61,019 nt of DNA from Hyphomicrobiales bacterium (GTDB lineage: Bacteria > Pseudomonadota > Alphaproteobacteria > Rhizobiales > Rhizobiaceae): positions 1 through 61,019 of the forward strand of contig UBMI01000008.1 of the NCBI GenBank assembly GCA_900466475.1, given 5' to 3'. The notes under the pieces were generated by a model. That model was given only the letters and a program-made list of their open reading frames with translations, did not search any database and was not told where the DNA came from. A program made the position numbers and the translations under genes. Positions 8,182 to 16,228 of the stretch are shown piece by piece (positions within the stretch are counted from its first letter, which is position 1; the number at the start of each line of letters is the position of its first letter).

Positions 8182-8751
8182 ATGCGGCGATCAGAGATCA
8201 GAGACCATCTTCTTGAAACGGCCCTCCGCCTGTTCAACCAGAAGGGCTATCAGGCAACGGGGGTCGATTTGATCATTGCGGAAAGCGGCGTCGCGAAAAC
8301 GACGTTGTATCGGCACTTCGAGACGAAGGAGGATCTGATCGTTGCCGCGCTCGAGCGGCGCGACGAGGAGGATCGCCGTGAGATGCGGGAGTTTGTGGAA
8401 AAGCGTGCCAGTGATCCGGCAGAGCGGATTTTATTGACGTTCGACTTTCTGCAGCTCTGGTTCAAGGACAAAGACTTCAGGGGCTGCAGCTTCATGGCCG
8501 CTACCGGAGAACACAAGGACATCGTCGATCCCGTGTTTCGTGCCGCCAGCATGCACAAGCGCCTGACGCTCGCCTATTTCGAAGAACTTGCTCATGCCGC
8601 ACGGTACCGTGATCCGAGACGTGTGGCGGACGAAATCAATATTCTTCATGAGGGAGCAACGGCCGTAGCCCAAGTGGTTCGCACAGCGGAGCCCGGCCGC
8701 CAGGCGAAACGGATGGCCGCGGCTATCCTCGCGACGATGGAACGTGATTAG
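8182..8751 (+). CDS. TetR/AcrR-family transcriptional regulator
   Basis: A 189-residue regulator. The N-terminal helix-turn-helix spans about residues 8-50 (ALRLFNQKGYQATGVDLIIAESG, then VAKTTLYRHFETKEDLI). The C-terminal ligand domain includes CSFMAATGEHKD, which carries a lone Cys that could sense electrophiles. GTG at 8176 is also open, but ATG at 8182 has GAGGAG five nt ahead and is preferred. It is divergent from DUF417/YeeE and convergent with the old-yellow-enzyme gene, and two palindromes lie in the intergenic region. A repressor of the neighbouring transport and reductase genes is inferred. Confidence 0.85.
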   Translation: MRRSEIRDHLLETALRLFNQKGYQATGVDLIIAESGVAKTTLYRHFETKEDLIVAALERRDEEDRREMREFVEKRASDPAERILLTFDFLQLWFKDKDFRGCSFMAATGEHKDIVDPVFRAASMHKRLTLAYFEELAHAARYRDPRRVADEINILHEGATAVAQVVRTAEPGRQAKRMAAAILATMERD

Positions 8752-8802
8752 TCAGAAACCAGTATTCGCTCCATCCGCCAGATAGGGCTGGCGTCGTCGG
8801 CT

Positions 8803-10041
8803 TCAACTGCTTCCGGCTGCCTCGTTGGCAAAGTGAGCCAGCCAGACTTTTGTTCGATGCTTGTCCCGTTCCGCATAGTCGCGGACGGCCTGTTCGAGGC
8901 CGCTGGAATCGGGTGGATCGTTGTCAGCACCGATCTCGGCGAGCCGCATCGTGTACCATGCGGTGATCCCACCCTCCGGAGCGTCTGGGAACCTGGGAAA
9001 GGACGGCTCCGATTTCTGGTCTTCTTTCCAAAGATTGGGAAGAGAAGGCTCAAGGACGAGCGCGCGCGCAAGACCGACAATGTCAATGGCACCGCATGTC
9101 ACGGCGTCTTCAGCCTGCCCGCGGGTCTTGAAACCGCCTGTCAGCATAAGAGGCTTGGTTGTGACAGCGCGTGCGCGTTTCGCGAACTCGAGGAAGTAGG
9201 GTCCCCGGCCCGCCCTGTCGGAGGCTGATTTTGCGCCAGGAAAGTAAGTCCCGCCGCTGATATCGATCAGGTCGATCGAAGATCGGTCCAGCGCCGCCAC
9301 CACGTCGAGCGCGTCATCTTCGTCGAACCCTCCTTCCAGTTCGTCCGAAGAATTCAGTTTCACGGCGATCGGGAAAGCCGGCCCGACAGCGACCCGGGTG
9401 GCTTCGATAACCTCCAGCAGAATCCGCATACGATGGGCGATCTCCCCTCCGTACGCATCGCGCCGCCTGTTGAACAGCGGTGAAAGAAACTGGCTCAGCA
9501 GAAATCCATGTGCCGCGTGAATCTGCACACCGCCAAACCCGACCTGCTGCGCTAGCCGGGCTGTCGTTGCATATTGCGAGGGCAATCGGCCTAGTTCCTT
9601 CAATGTGATTTCCGCGCAACGCAGGCCCTGGAGGTCGAAAGCACTCGGACCCCTCGGGTTGCTTGTCGGTGCATAGGCAAGGGCTCCAGCGTGACCGAGT
9701 TGCAACCAGAGCTTGGTGCCGTTTTCGCTGCCGTGCAGAGCAAGTTTCTTGAACTGTTCGAGGTCCGATGCTTCGTTGAGCACCAGGTTACCGGGGTTCT
9801 CGGCATAGCCGGAGGTAAGCTGGACCTCTCCGATTATGGATAGGGCCAATCCACCTTCGGCCCAGCGTTGATAGAGCCTCATCTGCGCAGCGGTCGGATG
9901 CCCCGTTCCGTCGCCCAGTGAATCCGACATCGCTGATTTTGCAATTCGATTACCAAGGGTCAAACCGCAAGGCAGCTGAAGCGGTTCAAACAGTGGCCCA
10001 CGACTTTGCCTTAGAGCTCTCACGACCATTACCCTCGACAT
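8803..10041 (-). CDS. NADH:flavin oxidoreductase (old yellow enzyme family)
   Basis: A 412-residue FMN-dependent TIM-barrel enzyme. Visible family features are the opening PLFEPLQLPCGLTLGNRIAKSAMSD, LWLQLGHAGALA, the substrate and flavin block GVQIHAAHGFLLSQFLSP followed by NRRRDAYGG, and the phosphate-binding TKPLMLTGGFKT and CGAIDIVGLARALVLEP. These enzymes reduce activated alkenes and other electrophiles with NAD(P)H. The C-terminus past about residue 350 is extended relative to short OYEs. Convergent with the TetR gene; it could belong to the same electrophile response, although no copy of that operator was found before it. Confidence 0.88.
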   Translation of the reverse strand: MSRVMVVRALRQSRGPLFEPLQLPCGLTLGNRIAKSAMSDSLGDGTGHPTAAQMRLYQRWAEGGLALSIIGEVQLTSGYAENPGNLVLNEASDLEQFKKLALHGSENGTKLWLQLGHAGALAYAPTSNPRGPSAFDLQGLRCAEITLKELGRLPSQYATTARLAQQVGFGGVQIHAAHGFLLSQFLSPLFNRRRDAYGGEIAHRMRILLEVIEATRVAVGPAFPIAVKLNSSDELEGGFDEDDALDVVAALDRSSIDLIDISGGTYFPGAKSASDRAGRGPYFLEFAKRARAVTTKPLMLTGGFKTRGQAEDAVTCGAIDIVGLARALVLEPSLPNLWKEDQKSEPSFPRFPDAPEGGITAWYTMRLAEIGADNDPPDSSGLEQAVRDYAERDKHRTKVWLAHFANEAAGSS

Positions 10042-10175
10042 TCAATTTATCGCTGAAAACCGGCGGCAGGACAATGTCAGTTGCATCGTCGCGATAGTGT
10101 GTTGGCTAGCAGTTGGAAGTCGTCAGCCTCCCAGCAGTTTCGACTCGCGAGGCTCGCCGCCCTGAGGCGTTGAGA

Positions 10176-10814
10176 TCAAGTCGATGAACCGCATTGCTCC
10201 ATGCTGATCGCCGCGAGGAAGGTTTGCGCATAGTCGGCGAGCTTCTCGGCCCTGTCGGTGCCGTTGACGATGCGGCGCGCGTTGACCCAGTCTTCCCTTT
10301 CCTCGTTGAGGTGATCGCAAAGCCGGTGGCTGGTGAAGCTGCCGCGCAGCATGCCCTCGATCAGGATCGTCACAGCCGGCGCCATTTCCATGGCGCGATC
10401 GGGATGAGCGACGAGATCGATGCCGGTTACCTCGCTCATCGCCTCATAGTTTCTCTTGTGGGTGAGCTGCACCAGCCCGCGGCCGAGCCAGCACTTGCCG
10501 TCCTCATCCGCGCGCCAATAGGGCGACTTCACCCAGGAGAGCCGACCCGAAGCGAAGGCGGTCTCGAGAATTTCCACGGCGCGCGAATCGCTCGTCGCCA
10601 GCGTCTCGCGTACAGGCTGCATGGTGTAAGCAGTCTCATGAAATGCGGTCGCTAATATATAGGCCAGCCAGCGCCGATCAGCGGTAGCCAAATTCGCGTT
10701 CCAGTAGTCGAGTATCGCGTTCATGCCTTCGATCTGGGCCGGCGTGAGGCTGCCCTTGAACAGGCTGTGCTGCACAGTGTCGAAGAAGAATTGCCGGTCG
10801 AGTGGGACGGTCAT
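10176..10814 (-). CDS. Glycoside hydrolase family 19 (chitinase/lysozyme-like) protein
   Basis: A 212-residue protein of the short GH19 type seen in phage endolysins and bacterial lysozyme-like enzymes. It shows the catalytic-helix motif AFHETAYTMQPVRE, which supplies a general acid Glu, and GRGLVQLTHKRNYEAMSE, the second conserved block. No signal peptide is visible, so release would need a holin or lysis, as for phage enzymes. No holin or other phage gene lies nearby, so this may be a domesticated prophage remnant. ATG at 10814 has GGAG upstream. Confidence 0.8.
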   Translation of the reverse strand: MTVPLDRQFFFDTVQHSLFKGSLTPAQIEGMNAILDYWNANLATADRRWLAYILATAFHETAYTMQPVRETLATSDSRAVEILETAFASGRLSWVKSPYWRADEDGKCWLGRGLVQLTHKRNYEAMSEVTGIDLVAHPDRAMEMAPAVTILIEGMLRGSFTSHRLCDHLNEEREDWVNARRIVNGTDRAEKLADYAQTFLAAISMEQCGSST

Positions 10815-10971
10815 GATGCTTTTCTCCGAGGCCTGCTGTGGTTAATGTCCGCTTAATCGATTGAAATTTTTTTAATCGTTTCAAGTGTGACCGGGGTAGA
10901 TTTACACGCTGTTTTTCTTGTGCGATGCCTCCATCCGCAAGCACACTCTTGCTGAGGAAGAGAGGGACACG

Positions 10972-11106
10972 ATGCCGACCACCGCAGAAACTCCGACCAA
11001 GATCCCCCAGCACGTCGTCGACCAGATGGAAAACGAATGGCGCCAGGTACGCACGCAACGCGAGAATCCGCGCCCGGTCCGTCTGCCCTCCCAGAACGAC
11101 TCTTAA
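10972..11106 (+). CDS. 44-residue hypothetical protein
   Basis: A short frame starting MPTTAETPTKIPQHVV, with AGAGGG seven nt before the ATG. The middle is an amphipathic helix (VDQMENEWRQVRTQRE) and the end is a proline/arginine stretch. Hydrophilic, no cysteines, likely cytoplasmic. It stands alone, divergent from the GH19 gene. It looks like a genuine small rhizobial protein on the strength of the ribosome binding site and codon use; function is unknown. Confidence 0.5.
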   Translation: MPTTAETPTKIPQHVVDQMENEWRQVRTQRENPRPVRLPSQNDS

Positions 11107-11197
11107 ACACAATCCTGACGAGTGAGGATGCCCTGAACCCCTCACTCGCAGCCTTCTGCATTGGCGTCATCTGCGCTCCAGCCGCGGCGGCCACGGA

Positions 11198-11764
11198 CTA
11201 TTCCCCAGGTCTCGTCGCAGCCAGCCTGACGGCCAATCGACCAAGGGTCCTGCGGAACATATCCTTGTCATCCAGCGCCCGCGAGAGCACCAGCGCGCCC
11301 TGGATGCCCGAAACGGCTTCTTCGGACGCGGCGAGCGCGACATCCTCGGCGTAGCCGGCGCGGATCAGTGCCTGACGCAGCGCCTCGATCCAACGGACGA
11401 AATAATCCCTGATGACGGGCGAGAAGCGCTGCCGCGTTTCGTCCAGCGCAAAGGCACCGACGAGGCAAATGCGACTGCCGGAACGGAAATAGTCCATCAC
11501 GTTGGCCCACATCGCATCGATCGCCGCCCCGGCATCGTCGCGGCGCAACGGCTCGTAGATGGCGCGTTCGAACCAGCCGTCGACATCGGCAAGGACGGCC
11601 GCCGCCATCTCTTCTTTCCCGCCAGGAAAGAAGTGATAGAGGCTGCCCTTGCCGATGCCGGTGCGCTCGGTAATGCGGCTCAACGTCGTGCCCTCGTAGC
11701 CGAGCTCGCGGAAGATCTCTGCGAGCAGCGGCACCACATCAGCACGTTCATAAACGGTCTTCAC
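11198..11764 (-). CDS. TetR-family regulator (TetR_C_11-like)
   Basis: A 188-residue regulator with helix-turn-helix at about 10-50 (LAEIFRELGYEGTTLSRITERTGIGKGSLYHFFPGGKEEM). The C-terminal domain fits the group with MWANVMDYFRSGSRICLVGAFALD, which carries a Cys. GTG at 11764 has AAGG six nt upstream. It is the second gene of a unit with the DUF1348 gene (16 nt gap), so regulator and target are cotranscribed; the likely operator is the palindrome at 12283-12298 upstream of the operon. Confidence 0.83.
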   Translation of the reverse strand: MKTVYERADVVPLLAEIFRELGYEGTTLSRITERTGIGKGSLYHFFPGGKEEMAAAVLADVDGWFERAIYEPLRRDDAGAAIDAMWANVMDYFRSGSRICLVGAFALDETRQRFSPVIRDYFVRWIEALRQALIRAGYAEDVALAASEEAVSGIQGALVLSRALDDKDMFRRTLGRLAVRLAATRPGE

Positions 11765-11780
11765 AGTTCACCTTGAGGCC

Positions 11781-12242
11781 TCAAAGGCCGAGGTCGGAAA
11801 GGCCCGGATGGTCATCGGGCCGCCGGCCGAGCGGCCAGTGGAACTTGCGATCCGATTCCTTGATCGGCAGATCGTTGATGCAAGCGAAACGGCGCTGCAT
11901 CAAGCCCTCCGCATCGAATTCCCAATTCTCATTGCCATAGGAGCGGAACCAGTTGCCGCTGTCATCATGCCATTCATAGGCAAAACGCACGGCAATGCGA
12001 TTATCTGTGAAAGCCCAGAGTTCCTTGATCAGCCGGTAATCCAGCTCCTTTGCCCACTTGCGTGTCAGGAAAGCGACGATCTCGGCACGGCCGGTCACGA
12101 ATTCGGCGCGGTTCCGCCACTGGCTGTCTTGCGTGTAGACGAGCGAGACGCGCTGCGGATCGCGGCTGTTCCAGCCGTCTTCGGCAAGGCGAACCTTCTT
12201 TATTGCAGTTTCACGGGTGAAGGGAGGAAGCGGTGCAGGCAT
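11781..12242 (-). CDS. DUF1348 / NTF2-like protein
   Basis: A 153-residue SnoaL/NTF2-fold protein of the DUF1348 family: [72 protein letters not shown] and a C-terminal [16 protein letters not shown]. The chemistry is unknown. A strong AAGGAG lies seven nt before the ATG. First gene of an operon with the TetR gene below it; small DUF1348 genes under a co-encoded TetR repressor are often induced by xenobiotics, which is an inference here. Confidence 0.85.
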   Translation of the reverse strand: MPAPLPPFTRETAIKKVRLAEDGWNSRDPQRVSLVYTQDSQWRNRAEFVTGRAEIVAFLTRKWAKELDYRLIKELWAFTDNRIAVRFAYEWHDDSGNWFRSYGNENWEFDAEGLMQRRFACINDLPIKESDRKFHWPLGRRPDDHPGLSDLGL

Positions 12243-12282
12243 ATCTGGTCTCCTTGATTAAACTGTACCTCTTGTTACTCAT

Positions 12283-12298
12283 TGTACTGATCGGTACA
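12283..12298. promoter_or_regulatory. TetR-type operator upstream of the DUF1348-tetR operon
   Basis: Quasi-palindrome TGTACTGATCGGTACA: arms TGTAC and GTACA around a GATC core, matching in 14 of 16 positions on the opposite strand. It lies about 40 nt before the DUF1348 start, and a further TGTAC half-site sits at 12264-12268. Its placement suits autorepression by the TetR protein of the operon. Confidence 0.6.
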
Positions 12299-12376
12299 GA
12301 AAATGCAACAGACTTGAATACCGCGCTCCTGCGGCATTTTGGCTTCGGAGAAATCCGGTGACGGCCCGGGCAGCAA

Positions 12377-12405
12377 AAAGGCCGCTCGCTTTCCGAACGG
12401 CCTTT
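12377..12405 (-). terminator. Rho-independent terminator of the DUF983 gene
   Basis: Arms AAAGGCCG (12377-12384) and CGGCCTTT (12398-12405) flank a 13-nt loop. Read on the minus strand the stem is followed by TTTTTGCTG. It lies about 50 nt past the DUF983 stop. Confidence 0.7.
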
Positions 12406-12456
12406 CATTGCGAAGGGTCAGCATGCCTGACAGTAGCAGACCTTGGCAGCCTGAGA

Positions 12457-12825
12457 TCAGGCGAGCTTGCCCTCTTCGGCCTTATAGAAATACTGGCTTG
12501 CGACCAGCCATCCCTTCAGCGGTCTCAGCGGCGGAATACAGGTGGCGAACATGAAGGGGCCGGTGACCAGCAACTGCACCCAGAGCGGCGCAGAGAAGGC
12601 AACTTCCAGCCATACGCCGAGCAGCACGCTCGGCACGCAGGCAAAGCAGATGACGAAGAAGGCAGGCCCGTCAGCCGGATCGGCGAAGGAATAATCCAAC
12701 CCGCAGACTTCGCATTCCTTCTGCAGCGTGAGGAACCCCTTGAACATATGCCCCTGTCCGCAGCGCGGGCAGCGGCCCCGGATGCCAGTCTGCATCGGAG
12801 GGAGAGGAGGATATTCGGCGTCCAT
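12457..12825 (-). CDS. DUF983 family membrane protein
   Basis: A 122-residue protein with a zinc-ribbon-like head (RCPRCGQGHMF then CEVCGLDYSF, four Cys in two CxxC pairs) and two hydrophobic segments (FFVICFACVPSVLLGVWLEV and LLVTGPFMFATCIPP). This is the DUF983 layout found throughout Rhizobiales; some members lie by cytochrome oxidase genes, but no such genes are near here. Monocistronic with its own terminator. Function unknown. Confidence 0.85.
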   Translation of the reverse strand: MDAEYPPLPPMQTGIRGRCPRCGQGHMFKGFLTLQKECEVCGLDYSFADPADGPAFFVICFACVPSVLLGVWLEVAFSAPLWVQLLVTGPFMFATCIPPLRPLKGWLVASQYFYKAEEGKLA

Positions 12826-13200
12826 GGCGATCTCGCTTTTCGACTTTGCGAGGCATCAGGAAATCCATTCAATGCCCCATAATGAATGCATACAATATAA
12901 TTACATTGAAAGGGAATTGCCAGTCCATTAGTCAGAATGACGCAGAGATCTTTTGGGTTAGGCTCATGAGGCGCGAGGGAGGGAAGATCCAATCTTAACC
13001 GGACGAGATTGCGCGCTTGCCAAAAGCCCCTCCCCAACCCTCCCCACAAGGGGGAGGGCTAACTTGCGGCGCCCCTTCACTCCTTCCGAAACACCGAATA
13101 AGTGACAGCCGAGCGCGGCAGATTAAGTCCCTCCCCTTGCGAGGAGGTTTGGGGCAGGGCCTTTATTGATTGAATTGAAGGCGTTAGGCGGAGCAACGGC
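12826..13200. repeat. Intergenic region with two copies of a G/C-tract repeat
   Basis: No gene is supported in this stretch. It holds a hairpin with arms CCCTCCCC and GGGGAGGG (13038-13058) in the copy at about 13020-13064, and a related but diverged copy at about 13125-13165 (CCCTCCCCTTGCGAGGAGG). Such CCCTCCCC-type palindromes are frequent between genes in Rhizobiaceae genomes. They lie downstream of the MocR gene ending at 13201. Confidence 0.5.
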
Positions 13201-14625
13201 TCAGAAGAAAGACGCCGACATTTCCGGCGGGCCTTCCAGCGCATGGGCCATGAAGTCCAGTGCGCCCTTAAGCCTCTCGCGGCCGATCGGACCACCCAGG
13301 CAAACACGGACGGCTTCGGGTGCTGCACCTTCCACCGTGAAGGCGTCGCTCGCGACTACACCGATGCCTGAAGAGCGCATGTGGCTGCCGAAAGTGGAGC
13401 GGGTCCAGCCATTGGTGAGCGGCAGCCAGATGTTGAAGCTAATCGGATCGGCCTTGTAGCTGCCCTCGGGGAGGATATTCGCCACCATCTGCTGGCGAGC
13501 ACCTGCCTCGGCGCGACTGAAGCGCAGGATCGTGTCCGCCGTACCATCCTCGATCCAGCGCGTCGCGAGCGCAACTGATATCGGCGAGGCCATGACATTG
13601 TTGGCGCGCATGGCGCTGACGAAGGGCCAGATCGCCTTGGTGTCCGGCGCCACCACATAGGCCAGCCGCAGGCCGGCGCCGATACATTTGGCGAGGCCGC
13701 CGATATGCCAGGTGAGATCAGGCACGATTGCGGCCAGCGGCGGCGGGCCGTGCAGCGGGATGAAGCCATAGGCATCGTCCTCGACAACGGGCACGTGATA
13801 TTTGCGGGCGACGGCAGCGATTTCCTCGCGGCGCTTTTCCGGAATGGTCAGCGTCAGAGGGTTCTGCAAGGTTGGATTGAGATAAAGCGCCTTCGGCTTC
13901 AAGCGCTCGCAGGCTTCTCCAAAGGCATCGGGCAGGATGCCCTCTTCATCCATCGGCAGACCCGAGAGATTGAGGCGCAGCTGGGCGGCGATCGAGCGCA
14001 TGCCGGGATAGGTGATGTTTTCCGACAGCACGGTTTCGCCAGGCTTTGCCAGCAGGCCGAAGATCGCCAGCAGCGCCGGATGCGCGCCTGGTGTCACGAA
14101 GATGCGCTCCTGCGAGGGCAGTAGGCCGCGGCGTGCAAGCCAGGTGGCAGCCGCCTCCTTGTCCATGCCGGAACCACCAAATCCCTGATAGCGCAGCAGC
14201 GGGATAAGATTGGCGGCCACCGCCGACATGCCTTCGCGCATGCGTGTCAGAAGTTCCGGATCGTCAGGCTCGGGCGGCAGGTTCATCGAAAAATCGATTA
14301 CGGATGTCCGGCGCGGATCCGGCGCAGCATCCGCAAAAAGGTCGCGCCGCTCCCTACCCTGCCTGCCCGTCACGAAGGTGCCGCGGCCGACATGCGAGTC
14401 CACCAGCCCACGCTTCTGCGCCTCCACATAGCCGCGCGCAACAGTTGTGAAATCGATGTTGAGGCGGTTTGCGAGTTCGCGCTGCGGAGGAAGCCTGTCG
14501 CCCGCTGTCAGTGCGCCGTTTCGCAAATCCATCTCGATCAGATCGGCGATCGCCATGTAACGGGGGCTCGAAGAGCGGCTGAGGTCTGGATGCCAGTCTT
14601 TCATGTCGTAATCCGCAATGCGCAT
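13201..14625 (-). CDS. MocR-type GntR/aminotransferase transcriptional regulator
   Basis: A 474-residue fusion. The N-terminal GntR winged helix (about 20-95) reads LIEMDLRNGALTAGDRLPPQRELANRL and FTTVARGYVEAQKRGLV. It is joined to a fold-type I aminotransferase domain with VVEDDAYGFI (PLP-ring Asp) and WHIGGLAKCIGAGLRLAYV, whose Lys is the likely Schiff-base residue. MocR proteins usually use PLP or its amino-acid adducts as effectors. The target is not obvious: the next gene upstream is another MocR regulator on the same strand. About 85 nt separate the two. Confidence 0.87.
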   Translation of the reverse strand: MRIADYDMKDWHPDLSRSSSPRYMAIADLIEMDLRNGALTAGDRLPPQRELANRLNIDFTTVARGYVEAQKRGLVDSHVGRGTFVTGRQGRERRDLFADAAPDPRRTSVIDFSMNLPPEPDDPELLTRMREGMSAVAANLIPLLRYQGFGGSGMDKEAAATWLARRGLLPSQERIFVTPGAHPALLAIFGLLAKPGETVLSENITYPGMRSIAAQLRLNLSGLPMDEEGILPDAFGEACERLKPKALYLNPTLQNPLTLTIPEKRREEIAAVARKYHVPVVEDDAYGFIPLHGPPPLAAIVPDLTWHIGGLAKCIGAGLRLAYVVAPDTKAIWPFVSAMRANNVMASPISVALATRWIEDGTADTILRFSRAEAGARQQMVANILPEGSYKADPISFNIWLPLTNGWTRSTFGSHMRSSGIGVVASDAFTVEGAAPEAVRVCLGGPIGRERLKGALDFMAHALEGPPEMSASFF

Positions 14626-14710
14626 CCGGACTGATACGGCCGGCCGAAATTGACTGTATATTGTTGGGCGGCGATCCTGTCATCCTAAAACATCGGCATG
14701 CGACAGCGTA

Positions 14711-16120
14711 TCACTCAGCGGACCGTTCCGCCTGCCTAAGCGCATCCCTAAGCACATCAAATACCCTGCTTTCCAGCGTCTGCGAGACATTGAAGCGCAT
14801 GAAGCCGGTGGCGGATTGCGACAGGCTGAAGGCGTTGCCCGGCGCGAGCACGACATTCCGGGCAAGTGCTGCACGCGCGACCGCCGCGGCATCCAGACCA
14901 TCCGGCAGATGGCACCAGAGGAACATGCCGGCCTGCGGCTCCAGCCAGGGGCGAATGCCCAGTGATTTCAGCCGGGTTGCCACCTCGAACATCGCCTTCG
15001 AGAGACGGCTGCGCAGGCCCTCTGCATGTTTGCGATAGCTGCCGTCGCTGAGCACACCAAGCACCAGTTCGGCATTCAGCCGGGCGCCGCCGAATGAGGT
15101 AGCGATCTTGAGGTCGATCAGGCCTTCGATCCATTCCGGCCGTGCGGCGATGAAGCCGCAACGGGCGGCGGCCGAGAGCGTCTTGGAGAAGCTGCCGATA
15201 TGGATGACACGATCGAGGCCGTCGAAGGCAGCAAGGCGTGGTGCCGGCATCAGTTCGAAATCGGCGAAAATATCGTCCTCGATGATGGTGAGGCCGTGTT
15301 GTTCGGCAAGCTTCAGGAGCCGGTGCGCCGTAACCGGCGAGAGCGTGGCGCCTGTCGGATTGTGGATTGCAGAATTGGTGATGTAGAGGCGCGGCCGATG
15401 CTCGGTAAGCGCTGCGGCGAAGAGCTCGATATCGGGGCCGGAGGGCGTATAGGGAACGCTGACGACCTTGGCGCGGTGGGCTCTGAGCAAGGCATGGAAA
15501 TTGAAATAACAGGGGTCGTCCACCAGCACGGTATCGCCGGGCTCGATCAGGAAACGGCAGAGGAAATCGATCGCCTGCGTGCCGGATTCGGTGAGCATGA
15601 CCTGGTCCGGCGATGCCTCGATGCCGCGTTCCGCCGCCCGGCGTGCGATCAGCTGCCGCAGCGGCTTGAGGCCAAGGGGCGCGCCGTAATCGGAAAGGCT
15701 TGCGGCATCGGCGCGCGACAGGGATCGAAGGGTTCGGCGGATCGCCTCTTCCGGGAGCCATGCGGGCGGCAGCCAGCCGCAGCCGGGTTTGAGGTCGCTT
15801 TCCTGTGCCTCCAGCGATTGCCGCGATACCCAGAAGGGATCGACGGCGCGGTCGAGCTTCGGGCCGATATCGGCAAGCGAGAGCGGAGCCGTCTGGCTGG
15901 CAACATAGAAGCCGGAGCCGGGGCGCGAGAGGATCGCGCCTTCGGCGACCAGCCGCTCATAAGCATCGACCACGGTCGAGGCCGAGACTTTCAAGGTTCC
16001 CGAGAGGCTGCGGATCGAGGGCAGCTTGGCGCCGGGTGTGAGGCTGCGGCCGGCGATGCGCTGGCGGATGGTCGCCATGACCATGCCGACCCGGCTGCCT
16101 GCCTGTATCTGCTCGTCCAT
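14711..16120 (-). CDS. MocR-type GntR/aminotransferase transcriptional regulator
   Basis: A 469-residue MocR regulator. GntR domain: MATIRQRIAGRSLTPGAKLP, SIRSLSGTLKVSASTVVDAYERLVAEG. Aminotransferase domain: MLTESGTQAIDFLCRFLIEPGD, IIEDDIFADFEL and VIHIGSFSKTLSAAARCGFI, where SFSK supplies the PLP lysine. Open frame continues to 16513, but the ATG at 16120 has AAGGAAG eight nt ahead and the domain starts there. It is divergent from an EamA transporter 108 nt away, the classic layout for a MocR activator and its target exporter. The regulated substrate is unknown. Confidence 0.87.
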   Translation of the reverse strand: MDEQIQAGSRVGMVMATIRQRIAGRSLTPGAKLPSIRSLSGTLKVSASTVVDAYERLVAEGAILSRPGSGFYVASQTAPLSLADIGPKLDRAVDPFWVSRQSLEAQESDLKPGCGWLPPAWLPEEAIRRTLRSLSRADAASLSDYGAPLGLKPLRQLIARRAAERGIEASPDQVMLTESGTQAIDFLCRFLIEPGDTVLVDDPCYFNFHALLRAHRAKVVSVPYTPSGPDIELFAAALTEHRPRLYITNSAIHNPTGATLSPVTAHRLLKLAEQHGLTIIEDDIFADFELMPAPRLAAFDGLDRVIHIGSFSKTLSAAARCGFIAARPEWIEGLIDLKIATSFGGARLNAELVLGVLSDGSYRKHAEGLRSRLSKAMFEVATRLKSLGIRPWLEPQAGMFLWCHLPDGLDAAAVARAALARNVVLAPGNAFSLSQSATGFMRFNVSQTLESRVFDVLRDALRQAERSAE

Positions 16121-16228
16121 CCGTACTGCTTCCTTCACCATAACAGTTTCGGCAAACTGTATCGAACTGTGGCTGGCAGCGCCAGTGCGGAAAGCGGATA
16201 AGCATGTGGCGAACAAAGGAGTGCCTAC

